A stretch of DNA of 18,911 nucleotides, taken from the NCBI GenBank assembly GCA_004369085.1, contig ML210354.1, positions 1 through 18,911 on the forward strand, in the 5' to 3' direction. Numbering within the stretch: position 1 is the stretch's first letter; each line of letters begins with the position of its first letter. Position numbers and translations under genes: made by a program. This stretch comes from Coprinopsis marcescibilis (Eukaryota; Basidiomycota; Agaricomycetes; Agaricales; Psathyrellaceae). Of the stretch, positions 11,206 to 18,911 are shown piece by piece. The notes beneath the pieces are model-generated. The model did not search any database. It was not told the DNA's origin and saw nothing but the letters and a program-made list of their open reading frames with translations.

Positions 11206-11436
11206 CTACTGAAAGGAAAGGAGGATGATGGTGGAGATACGAGGAAATGACGATACTTGCAAGAGCCTAACTGACGCGATCAGCGCGTCCAGCACACACA
11301 AGGCCAAACAAACCAGTCTTCCTCATTATCGCCACCACCTCTCCTCACAGCGCCTAGGGCCGGTCTTGTGGACTATCCGCGGACCATACTGGATGCACAT
11401 TCTGATCTTGGAGCCTTCGTCTTGTGAATTATCCCC
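11001..11436. repeat. R2: second copy of the inverted-motif module
   Basis: GCGGATAATCCACA occurs at 11099-11112 and 11183-11196. The inverted forms are TGTGGACTATCCGC at 11367-11380 and TGTGAATTATCCCC at 11423-11436. Between them is the dyad GACGCGATCAGCGCGTC at 11273-11289, whose 6-bp arms are perfect. The innermost motifs are centred about 92 bp on either side of the dyad. The whole stretch is a direct repeat of R3 (14411-14868), with few differences on the gene side. In R2 versus R3, the frame 11002-11205 stays open in both copies, but most differences change the residue, which argues against strong protein-level constraint there. Confidence 0.85.
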
Positions 11437-11476
11437 AGATTCTACTTTGAGCACCCTTGGATTGTCACTCTGGATA

Positions 11477-11587
11477 TGCTTGTCTTCGATTCTCAGCCAC
11501 CTGTTCCAACACTCTTGTTCAGCGTTATTGTCCTTTGCCCCTCTTACCTTGACACCCCTGCCTGTCGCCATGGTTCGAACGCCTCGC
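11477..11587 (-). pseudogene. Internal-deletion remnant of a gene E-type unit
   Basis: Bases 11477-11507 match 15712-15742 (about 28 of 31), a coding part of gene E. Bases 11508-11587 then match 16031-16105, the region upstream of gene E. A copy of the unit has therefore lost about 290 bases including the start codon and the tandem repeat. On the other side, the stretch from R to 15711 is also missing apart from some 40 unplaced bases. The remnant is joined to R2 just as intact gene E is joined to R3. Confidence 0.7.
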
Positions 11588-11609
11588 AAATCTAACACTA
11601 TGCATTGGC

Positions 11610-11885
11610 AACCATTTTTTACTGTAACTATGCCCACCAATACTATTATCCCAATCGCAGAGTCCTCTCCCAATCCAGCGGCGCACTCACACACCACCAT
11701 ATCATTGATCTTCAATCTATTTTTTGACAATTCCATTCCAGCGCCACCAATTACATTCCATCGACTCTACAATTGACACGCTATTGCTATGGAAAATCGA
11801 CAAAGGTGCGCGATTGGTATTCTGCGTTACCCTTTCTAGCCCTATCCTTTCGCAAAGAAGACTTAAACAAAAGTTACATCATGGG
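11610..11885. repeat. Dispersed repeat, copy 2 (similar to 7870-8165)
   Basis: This is the same orientation and order of blocks as the copy downstream of gene C, here lying downstream of gene D. The two copies differ by short indels and about one base in five to ten by eye. The following stretch, 11886-12155, is a purine-rich 3' flank of gene D in which no gene or repeat was recognised. Confidence 0.75.
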
Positions 11886-12155
11886 TACCATAGTTTGACT
11901 CGCTCAGGGACAAAGACATGGGATTAACGTAGGTATACACAGAGGCAGCTAGACAAGGCGGCAAAGGGGACACGGATTACGAATACGACGGCCAACAAGA
12001 ATGACGAGGATACAAGGACATTGTGAGACATGGCTACACAAAAGAACACTGCGAGAAGGAAGGACAAAGATGGTGCATAAGAAGTGAGAGAAAAAGGAGG
12101 GTTGCATAAGCACTGAGAGAAGAGAGATGCGCGAGAACAAAGAAAGAGGATGCAG

Positions 12156-14094
12156 TTAAATTCTGATTGTGGGGGATGCAGGCAGATTCTCAAACACTTG
12201 ATTAACCGGAATCTCGAGGAGGTATTGAGTGATCATGGTTTTCGCAAATCTGACGTGGCTGTCAATTTTTCCGCGGCACGACCTCTGCCTGGCGAACTGG
12301 TCCTTCCCTTTCGGCATGACGAAGACAAGATTGGTCTTCATCTCGTGTAGTTGGCAGCCTTTGAAACGTTCGAGGCAATCCGCGTTGAATGGGTGATCGC
12401 CTTTATTGATTGTCATTTGAAAGAGGTAAAGCTCGTTGTTGATGATTGCACAGGAATCAAAGCCGGGGAAATTCCAGATGAGTGGACGGTAGTACTTGTT
12501 CTCGTCTTTGATGATGTTGCAAGAGTCGAAACGGATGGCCTCTGTGAAGTTGAATTGAATCGAGATCTTCCTGCGAGGGCTCCCAAAAGTAAAAAGGTCG
12601 TGTACGATCTCGCAAAAGGTAGGAGTGAGGAAATACCGGTGCATCAAGTGTTCGAACATGAGGCCAGCGGCGACGGAGAAGTCAGGGCTTTGGGTATAAG
12701 CCGAATATTGTTTGGAGATCGAATGCCAGATGGCGTTCTGGTTTTTGACTGCGAGCTTCTTGACGATATGGATTGACGCCATAAAGTATGTCGCTACATG
12801 TCGTGCGGAGTGGTGAGGCCAGGGGATAATGACATGCGTGGCATCCATGCGCAGCTGTTCGGATCCATCACCACAGGGGGTCGTCGCGTGTGACCATGCT
12901 TGCTCAAAACTTTCTGGTCGAAGGGTGATCTGGTTGATTGCAGCATGTAGTTTCCCAATTTCGCTACGGGGGGACGATGCGAAGCAATTCCGGGCCGAAC
13001 CCCCAAACAAGATGTGGAGAAATTCGAAGCGTTGCTGGGGGCTCATCCCACCATTCTCGAAGGCTTGATCCGTCACTGTGTCATCGTGACCAAGCAGAAG
13101 GTCCGCTGAGTTCCATATGTTGTGCGTTGGACTGGGTGTATCGTCTGTTGGGTTGTAGAACTTACTGTCGAAATGTGAGTGACAGGCCAAAAGGTTGGAA
13201 TGGGGGACGTACAAAAGCGCATATAATTCCGGCCATGAAAACGGCTTCATATACCACATTGATGACGTTTTGTGTTGGATCTTTATGGTGTGACTCCAGT
13301 TGACGTGCGTCGGTGTGCACACATACACATGGCGCTCGTTTGGCATACGGGCTGCGGTCGTAATTGGTTTTTGCCCAACATCGACGAGGCGGTAGATGGG
13401 AGAATTGCCTTGCCGGCGCACTGCTTGCACAAACTCAGATTCTGTCTGCAAGAAATGGTAACCTGTTTCGTCGTAGAAGTGGAATTGATCCGCGATGGCC
13501 ATGGTTTCATCCTGATAAGCTACTCGAGCTTGCCTGCTGAGGAGTCGCAGGAGGATGTACACAAGCCCGGTGGACTTTCCTGTTTCATCTTCAGGGAGAT
13601 TGCTGTCGAGCAAATGGAAGAAGAAACGTACCGATCCCGGCTTGGCCTGTCACAACAAAATTCCGTGCCTTTGAGTGGAAGGTAGTGAGAGTGAGATCGT
13701 TGAATAGTTCCTCGTATTCGTCTCGGATAAGCAATGCGGGGGCGGGGCCGTTGTAGTTTGGAAGGTTGTGGAGGAGGGTGGGGCCGTTGTAGTCCGGAAG
13801 GTTGTTGAGGAGATCCATGGGTAAGGGGAAGCACCCAGTTTTAATGAACGTGAAGTTGAGTTCGGTAGGATCTAAGGAATCCTCTTCCTCCGAGGTTGGC
13901 GAGAAAGTAGGAGTGGGATGCTTGATGGGGGGTCTGGGAACGACGATAGATACTTCAGTTAGGAACTCTCGGATATGCTTCCCCCAAACCAATTTGTGTA
14001 GCGCTTGAAAGGAATCTTGATCGACAGTATGAAGCTCACAAGAAAGCTCTGACTGGCTGTCGATGCGGGGACGTTTGGAAGGGGGCGCCGTCAT
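12156..14094 (-). CDS. Gene D: Crinkler/RHS-type P-loop NTPase with C-terminal PD-(D/E)xK-like nuclease domain
   Basis: Exons 14094-13632 and 13579-12156, separated by a 52-nt intron (GTACGT..CAG), give 628 residues. Removing the intron rebuilds a perfect Walker A, GQAGIGKST (residues 150-158), preceded by the family-typical IRDEYEELFNDL and RNFVVT. A Walker B-like IYRLVDVG follows near residue 210. The C-terminal part contains FPGFDSCAIINNELYLFQMT and a following H. This fits the D..E..Q(T)..H pattern of the restriction-endonuclease-like domain of Crinkler proteins, followed by LVFVMPKGKD. The family pairs an NTPase with a nuclease and is known as secreted effectors in oomycetes and as RHS proteins linked to mobile elements in trypanosomes; in fungi its role is uncertain. 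No signal peptide is seen, and the N terminus is basic (SKRPRI). An ATG at 14223 would add 43 residues; I prefer 14094, which follows a pyrimidine-rich leader. Residues near 98-121 hold a 12-residue tandem duplication. Confidence 0.85.
13744..13815 (-). repeat. 36-bp tandem duplication inside gene D
   Basis: Two adjacent 36-bp units (13744-13779 and 13780-13815) encode LLNNLPDYNGPT and LLHNLPNYNGPA just N-terminal to the NTPase domain. The duplication keeps the frame, and the units differ at only a few bases, which suggests a fairly recent event in a linker under weak constraint. Confidence 0.85.
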
Positions 14095-14229
14095 GACTGT
14101 ATGTGGAAGAGAGAGATGGAGAAGGGGACTGGTGAGAAGAGAAGAGATGGCTGCGATGACGGGGGAAATCAAGCCCAAACAAGACTGAAACCCTTCTGAA
14201 ACCGAAAACAAACGGCCTTGCACATACTT

Positions 14230-14410
14230 CTAATGGCAGGCGGTGGTTAGAGCCAAAACGCGAAGGTTTGAAACAAGAGTTGTGGCTTGGGGCGTGGGTA
14301 TGGCGCTGCAACGGCTGTATTAGTGCCGAAGTGACGAGATCAAGGTTTGGTAAACAAAGGTATTATGCAGCATTGATATTTTCTAATAACAGAAAAGAAG
14401 TTCATACTCA
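14230..14410 (-). pseudogene. Possible decayed remnant of gene C 5' exons upstream of gene D
   Basis: Minus-strand sequence after the CAG/GTGAGT boundary at 14410 contains CTTCGGCACTAATACAGCCG, resembling TTTCGGCGACTAATACCTG of gene C exon 2 (10944-10888). Its surroundings have lost the gene C frame. It appears that R3 once led into a gene C-like reading frame, now followed by gene D. The match is short and could be over-read. Confidence 0.35.
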
Positions 14411-14868
14411 CCTGAGTCCGATGTTCCCTTCGAGTCCAATCGCCTACAAACGCAACACACTTGCGGCTTGTCTCCACGGAGGACAGGAATGGATTCGCAA
14501 TGTTGTGTGCGGATAATCCACAACACAGGGTCGCAGAACCGGTAGGAGGGAGTGTACGGACGATAGAAGGGAGTATCCAGAGCTTGATGTGAGCGGATAA
14601 TCCACAACACAAATGCTACTGGAAGGAGGATGATGGTAGAGGTAAGTACGAGGAGATGAGAATATTTGCCGACAAGCCTCACTGACGCGATCAGCGCGCC
14701 CAACACACACAAGGCCAAACAAACCAGTCTTCCTCATCGTGCCATCATCACCACCACCACCGCCATCACTACCTCTCCTCACAGCACCTAAGGCCGGTCT
14801 TGTGGATTATCCGCGGACCAATACTGCATACACACTCTAATCTTGGAGTCGTCTTGTGGAGTATCTCT
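14411..14868. repeat. R3: third copy of the inverted-motif module
   Basis: GCGGATAATCCACA lies at 14509-14522 and 14593-14606. TGTGGATTATCCGC lies at 14801-14814, and a degraded TGTGGAGTATCTCT at 14855-14868. The central dyad at 14684-14700 differs from R2 by one base, which breaks one arm. An (ATC/ACC)n-type microsatellite expansion near 14743-14770 adds about 23 bp to the right arm compared with R2. It lies between the start of gene D and the 3' end of gene E. Confidence 0.85.
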
Positions 14869-14943
14869 CGCTAGCTAAGCGTGGTGGCGACTTGCTATAG
14901 ATGGAGAATGAAGCCCTGTCATATTGGATGCCACAGAACACAC

Positions 14944-14971
14944 TAGGTACGCATTTCTAGGTACGCATTTC
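14944..14971. repeat. 14-bp perfect tandem duplication
   Basis: TAGGTACGCATTTC is repeated twice head to tail, directly before the stop codon of gene E as read on the plus strand (the 3' flank of gene E). It is preceded by CACTA at 14941-14945. No function can be assigned. Confidence 0.9.
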
Positions 14972-14977
14972 TATCCC

Positions 14978-15939
14978 CTACTTAATATGGCGACTCATCT
15001 TAGACTTCCTCTGTTCAGAGTCATCGCCGTCCTCAAAACTCTCTCCGCCAAACTTCTCTTTTCGCTTTGAAGTAGGTTTCTTGCCATTGCCGCCTTTCGC
15101 CACTGCCGCAAGAATCTTTCGTTCAGGTTAGTACTACCCAAAGTCCATTCATTCGCGAGCTCACATTGTAAACCTCAGTTCCTTTCTTCGACCGTCGGGC
15201 CTGCTCGGACGTCTTTTTTAAATACAGCTTCATTAACGACCTGGCTGGCCAATCGTCTTCAAATCTTCTCAGCGCAGGGAACATATCACATGCCTGTAAG
15301 TTGGATCAGAACGAAAGTTTTCATAGTTCTACAATGTACCCACCGATTTGCAGATCCGTTTCAAGTCTTCCTCTTCTTGATTTGCCATACTGAAATCAGT
15401 ATCGAGTGTCTTGTCACATTCTGAGGAAACGAAAGTCTGAAACCGGTGAGATCCACATTTGGTATCGGTTTTCGCCAACTTACCTGAATCTTAGTGAAAT
15501 CCTCCTTTGACCACTTCATTGCTTTCTCGACGTTGAAGCCACCGCTATTGGGACGTCCTGGTTCCCCGGGAGGCTTCTTGATGAGTTGGCTCGCTTCGTG
15601 AATATCCATGCTCCCGTCGTCGTCGTCGTCGTCGTCCCCCTCGTCCTCCGATGTCAATGGCGAATCCACCATGTCTGTCACTGTCGGGTTTACCATGCTC
15701 TTGGCCAGCACTGCTTGTCGCCGATTCTCAGCCACCCGTTCCTCTCCGATATCAAAATCTTGATCGACCGTTATAGGAGCAAGCGGGCCTGCTCCCTCCA
15801 ATATGAAGGAAAGCTCCTGCGCAATTTGCGGGAGGTTCCTCCTTACGATAGGTGCAGCAAAGGAAGCGTGGTTTCTTTCGACGTTCATTTTGGTGGAGCT
15901 CCCATGAACTTTTCGCTCAGCGGCTATATACCATTCCAT
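14978..15939 (-). CDS. Gene E: small acidic protein of unknown function, four exons
   Basis: Exons 15939-15484, 15436-15344, 15293-15165 and 15115-14978 join in frame to 271 residues. The introns are 47-50 nt (GTAAGT, GTGGGT and GTGAGC donors). The chosen ATG at 15939 gives MEWYIAAERK; the frame is open to an ATG at 16035, but that runs into a tandem repeat. The protein has an N-terminal part with HASFAAPIVRRNLPQ, a Ser/Glu/Asp stretch with seven consecutive Asp coded by a GTC/GAC microsatellite, KWSKEDFTKIQ, then ACDMFPALRRFEDDWPAR in exon 3 and a basic Lys/Arg tail ending SRHIK. The alternating acidic and basic blocks suggest a nuclear, nucleic-acid or chromatin contact, but no known domain is recognised. 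R3 and gene D follow on the same strand, and gene G is divergent. A deleted copy lies at 11477-11587. Confidence 0.75.
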
Positions 15940-15960
15940 ACCTTTGTTAAACGGTTTTGA

Positions 15961-16053
15961 CGATTCCGTTGCGCGGATACGACACCCTTGTTCATGTTCA
16001 ACGCTATTGACAATTTCGTTGCTCGGATACAACACTCTTGTTCAGCGTTATTG
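15961..16053. repeat. Two tandem copies of a ~45-50-bp unit in the E/G divergent intergenic region
   Basis: Copy one, 15961-16010, and copy two, 16012-16053, share TTCCGTTGCGCGGATACGAC / TTTCGTTGCTCGGATACAAC, then AC(C/T)CTTGTTCA and a final GCTATTG/GTTATTG. Copy two continues into the block also found at 11508-11587. The unit lies in the divergent region between genes E and G. Confidence 0.75.
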
Positions 16054-16154
16054 TTTTCCCTCTCACCTTGACACCCTGCCCGTCGCCATGGTTCAAACGC
16101 CCCGCTGGTGTTCATCCCAATTAGGAAATCCCGAACAAAAAGGCTCATCGCCAA

Positions 16155-16160
16155 TATAAG
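16155..16160 (+). promoter_or_regulatory. Candidate TATA box of gene G
   Basis: TATAAG lies about 38 bp upstream of the gene G start codon, with a pyrimidine-rich stretch between them, a usual arrangement for a fungal core promoter. It is sequence-only evidence. Confidence 0.4.
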
Positions 16161-16192
16161 GCCAACGTTCTCCACTCCCTTCTTCCTCAACA

Positions 16193-18063
16193 ATGCTTTC
16201 CTTCATCCACATTCGCACCTTTCTGAAACAATTCTCTGTCTTCTCTTCAGTAAGTTCATTGTTTCCAAATACTCTCTCGTCACGATCTGAACTGATCCTT
16301 TGGCAGGGCTACAAGCTTGTTGCAAGGCTGACTGGACACATATCCCAAATCACTCAATTGGCGTTCTCTGACGATGGAGAAGTCTTAGCGAGTGGATGTT
16401 CGTTTCAACCTCATCTAGCCCGCTACAACTCACTGATGGTTCGGTTCTTTCAGCATCGGATGAAACTGTCAGGGTCTGGAGCACTACCACGTTCAAGCTA
16501 CTTCATGAACTGCGGGACAAGGACCTTCGCTGGGGTCAAACCAGTGTCGTGAAGTGGTTACAAGGTCCACCTCGATGCCTCTTCATTGGCACTGGACGAG
16601 GTCATGTCGTCATCTACAAGTACAGCCACAGCACAGTAATGCAATGTCCGACGTTCATACGCGCTCAACCTGACTTATCTGGTTTAGGCTCGCCTCATCA
16701 CATCCGAAAACGTTTTTAGGACGACCGCAGTCGAAGATCTCGCTTTTAATAGTTCCACTCGGTGCCTTGTTGTCTGTGATACATACGGAGAGATAAAGGC
16801 TTACCTTGCGGATTCAAACTGTAAGTGGATCAGGACCTTCGATGCAGTATCGCCCGACGCCTGACGCTTTCTCAGTCAAGCTCAAGTTCATTTGGAAGTA
16901 CAATGTCCCGGGGAGCTTCATCATTAGAAGACTCCAATTTAGTGGAAGCGAACTGTATGCATATGTGTTACATACAGGGCAGCGGTCAGTAGAGCATGTC
17001 GATATCAAGCATCGATCTGACTGATATGATTTTGGATAGCCTTGCGATTGACCCCAGTACCGGCCAATATAAGACTGAAAGGACTGTCCCAACAGCTATG
17101 TATGTCATTTCCGCTGTGTGCCGTAGACTTCATTAACACTTCATTTCTCAGGGGTGGGGTTTCAACCAGTCCAGACAGTGGACTTACGCTCGTTGATAAT
17201 CTCAGCACCGGCTTCGATCTTTACACCTCTGCGACGCTATCGAAGAGGGTATCGTTTCTGTTGCCCGGAAAGTTGAACAAAGCAAAAGACGCTGCCTTCA
17301 TTGAGAATGGTGGTGCTGTGGCGTGTCCAGCGCCTTATGGGGCTGTTTACCTCTACGGAATCTTGTCGTCCACATCATCTCCAAACGAGATCATCAGACA
17401 TAGTACGTTGCTGCTGGAGTATTGACCGTGATGCGCTGACACCATCCATTCCTGCAGAAAACGTGCGGGTTGTCACCGTAAGTTGATCCCAAGCATACCT
17501 CGCTGTGGCTTGCTGACTCGCCGACCAGGGACAGTCGTATCCAGGTCGACACTTGCTTGCCAGCGGCTCGGGCGCTGGAGCTTTCGATATTTACCTTTGG
17601 GAGAAGAAGGTAAGCGCGCTTGATTTCAAGCGTGTATCAAAATCTCATGCATATCAGATCCAGGGTGGTAAATCATCATTCATCGTTGGTGGATTGTTCT
17701 CGTTCCAGGGTTTATTCAACTTGTTTGTTTTGTGTGTTGTGCTCTCGATGTCAGCCGCTCAATGGCCAGGTGCCTTCGATACGGTGTGTACTCTACAACC
17801 GACCCGCTGGCACATTGCACTAACCTTAGAAACAGATCGCAGAAAATATAGCAGCCCACCTTCCAAGCTTTGAGACCACTCCTACCACAATCGTTTACAT
17901 CTCGACAGTGACCGCACAGTATTCGACGATTACTCCCGTAGAAGTTCACCCCCCCACCACACTGGCATCCACCCTTGCGTCCACTGCAGCTGCCGCCCCA
18001 TACTCCACCATCCCTGACGGTTATTTTAACGATATTAATCCTCCCGATGTTTTGTACTTGTGA
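16193..18063 (+). CDS. Gene G: WD40-type beta-propeller protein with a C-terminal membrane segment, 11 exons
   Basis: Exons 16193-16249, 16307-16397, 16454-16635, 16688-16820, 16876-16984, 17040-17099, 17152-17402, 17458-17477, 17529-17609, 17658-17783 and 17836-18063 join in frame to 445 residues. The introns are 48-57 nt, and exon 8 is only 20 nt. Residues 20-57 form a canonical WD repeat: LTGHISQITQLAFSDDGEVL followed by ASGSSDETVRVW. Further beta-rich segments follow (LFIGTGRGHVVIYKY, CLVVCDTYGEIKAYLAD, FDLYTSATL), fitting a divergent propeller. A hydrophobic segment near residues 341-362 (FQGLFNLFVLCVVLS) could span a membrane, and a Thr/Pro-rich tail follows. WD40 proteins are protein-interaction scaffolds; the partner is unknown. 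The first exon is the least certain part. From memory, short WD40 proteins of this kind are multiplied in Agaricomycetes, often near transposons. It is divergent from gene E and lies next to the right inverted-repeat arm. Confidence 0.85.
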
Positions 18064-18249
18064 TCTTTGTGTGCTCTTGGACTCCACTGCATTAGCGTAG
18101 CTACTTCGTGATGATCTCGAATATCATACCCTTATTTCCCGCCTCCTCACGCAGTCGGCACCAGCGCCCTTACCTCAGCGCGGCCCAGAGCCGTAGATCA
18201 ATCAACTGTCAAAGCAATCGTTCCCAACATGCGCCGTGCTTGCTTTCTG

Positions 18250-18755
18250 TCTTGGCGGGTGCTCAGTGGGCACTCAGCGCGTGACTCAGCGCATGCTCAG
18301 TGTGCGACGAATATTACGCATGAAATTACTTTACATTTCTTCCGCATATTAACGTTCACAAACCTCGGGTCAATACATATCATCTGGATGCCATTTCAAA
18401 GGCCCGATATTGGAAGGCAAAACGCTACATCTGATGTCCCTCGAAATGAAAAATTTACTCAGATCATATTGCCACATTTGATATGCGGCTACATATATTT
18501 CATTTTGGAGTCTGCATATACCACCAGTACTCCACAGTCTTATTGTATTTGCAGCCCTGAATACTTTGCTCAGAATGAATCACACATCACTGTCAAAACA
18601 ATTAGCATTTACTACATACCATCAAAATATCAAGGTTTTTCTATTTAAGGTACTTTTCGCTCCAAAATCCTTTCTCGAAGAGGTAACATTTAGTTATGAA
18701 TTTAGCATACATTTTTCAGGCCTCTATAGAATCCAGTCCCAGCAGTGTCAACTGC
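18250..18755. repeat. Right arm of the long inverted repeat
   Basis: The reverse complement of this interval matches 56-545. The outer 110 bases match closely and include the tail of the edge protein; the inner part is more diverged. It also holds four CTCAG motifs at 18262, 18273, 18285 and 18296. Bases 18064-18249 appear to be the 3' flank of gene G, with nothing else recognised. Confidence 0.7.
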
Positions 18756-18911
18756 CATAGCTACCTCCAAAGACTCCTCATTAACTGCCTCATCTTCCTC
18801 AGAATCACCCCCATCGTCTTCAATAACCAATTCTGAGGCTAAATTTAAATAAGTAAAAATCACCTGTAAATCAAGATTAAATACTTACTATCAGATTCAG
18901 CAGGTTTTGCA
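18702..18911 (-). CDS. C-terminal end of an unidentified acidic protein (right-edge copy, partial)
   Basis: On the minus strand, 18911-18889 and 18838-18702 join through a 50-nt intron (18839-18888, GTAAGT..TAG). They encode a Glu/Asp-rich stretch (DDGGDSEEDEAVNEESLE) followed by AMAVDTAGTGFYRGLKNVC and a TAA stop. The gene starts beyond the window. The last residues and the 3' flank recur in inverted orientation at the left edge. The family is unknown; acidic C termini followed by a short conserved tail are common among transposon-borne fungal proteins. Confidence 0.6.

Noticed and set aside
13591..13613. Treating the two gene D frames as a frameshifted pseudogene
   Set aside because: A 52-nt GT..AG intron removes the break and rebuilds an exact Walker A motif, so it is a spliced gene.
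14941..14945. CACTA pentamer as a transposon terminus, also present at 1349-1353
   Set aside because: One copy lies in an intron of gene A and the other has no matching inverted TAGTG partner with flanking target duplication that I could find. A pentamer occurs by chance.
15612..15640. GTC/GAC trinucleotide run as a regulatory repeat
   Set aside because: It is simply the poly-Asp coding part of gene E. Similar runs code for Asp in gene B.
16985..17009. A 25-nt intron in gene G keeping IDLTDMILDSL
   Set aside because: It is too short for a fungal intron. The 55-nt intron 16985-17039 also restores the frame, with a normal TAG acceptor.
1..18911. CRISPR array, tRNA, rRNA or bacterial operon signals
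   Set aside because: No regularly spaced direct repeats, cloverleaf or rRNA-like stretches were recognised by eye, and all genes are intron-containing.

Overview
The window looks like a transposon-rich, accessory stretch of a basidiomycete (probably Agaricomycete) nuclear genome. Six protein-coding genes can be assembled only by removing short introns of about 44-57 nt with GT..AG borders, which is typical of mushrooms and relatives. One gene is a fungal Tnp2/CACTA-type transposase and one is a Crinkler/RHS-type NTPase-nuclease. No bacterial operon signals, tRNA, rRNA or CRISPR array were seen. All gene models below were spliced by eye, and five of them keep one reading frame from a plausible start to a stop.

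Layout: 56-545 is the left arm of a long diverged inverted repeat whose right arm is about 18250-18755. Between the arms, five genes lie on the minus strand. In transcription order they are E (15939-14978, small acidic protein), D (14094-12156, Crinkler-like NTPase-nuclease), C (about 11205-8213, large orphan protein), B (7692-5146, coiled-coil protein) and A (4361-662, Tnp2 transposase). A sixth gene, G (16193-18063, plus strand), is an 11-exon WD40 protein with a membrane segment, divergent from E. At each window edge is the C-terminal tail of the same unidentified protein, reading inward on opposite strands.

The most striking feature is the non-coding scaffold. A module R occurs three times: R1 4378-5005, R2 about 11001-11436 and R3 about 14411-14868. 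It has copies of GCGGATAATCCACA on one side, a GATCA-centred dyad in the middle and inverted copies TGTGGATTATCCGC on the other side. Each R lies upstream of a minus-strand large gene (A, C, D) and downstream of a smaller gene or its remnant (B, deleted E, E). A second repeat (7870-8165 and 11610-11885) follows C and D. The region therefore reads as three same-strand units of accessory gene - R - large gene (- second repeat), with similar non-coding parts but different genes. One unit contains only a deletion remnant of gene E (11477-11587).

How the genes might work together is inference. A and B could be transposase and DNA-binding accessory protein of one element with R as its subterminal binding region, while C and D/E would sit in related or hitch-hiking units. 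The Crinkler-like gene would be either cargo or a selfish-element weapon. No CACTA termini or target-site duplication could be located by eye, so the limits of any mobile unit remain unproven.
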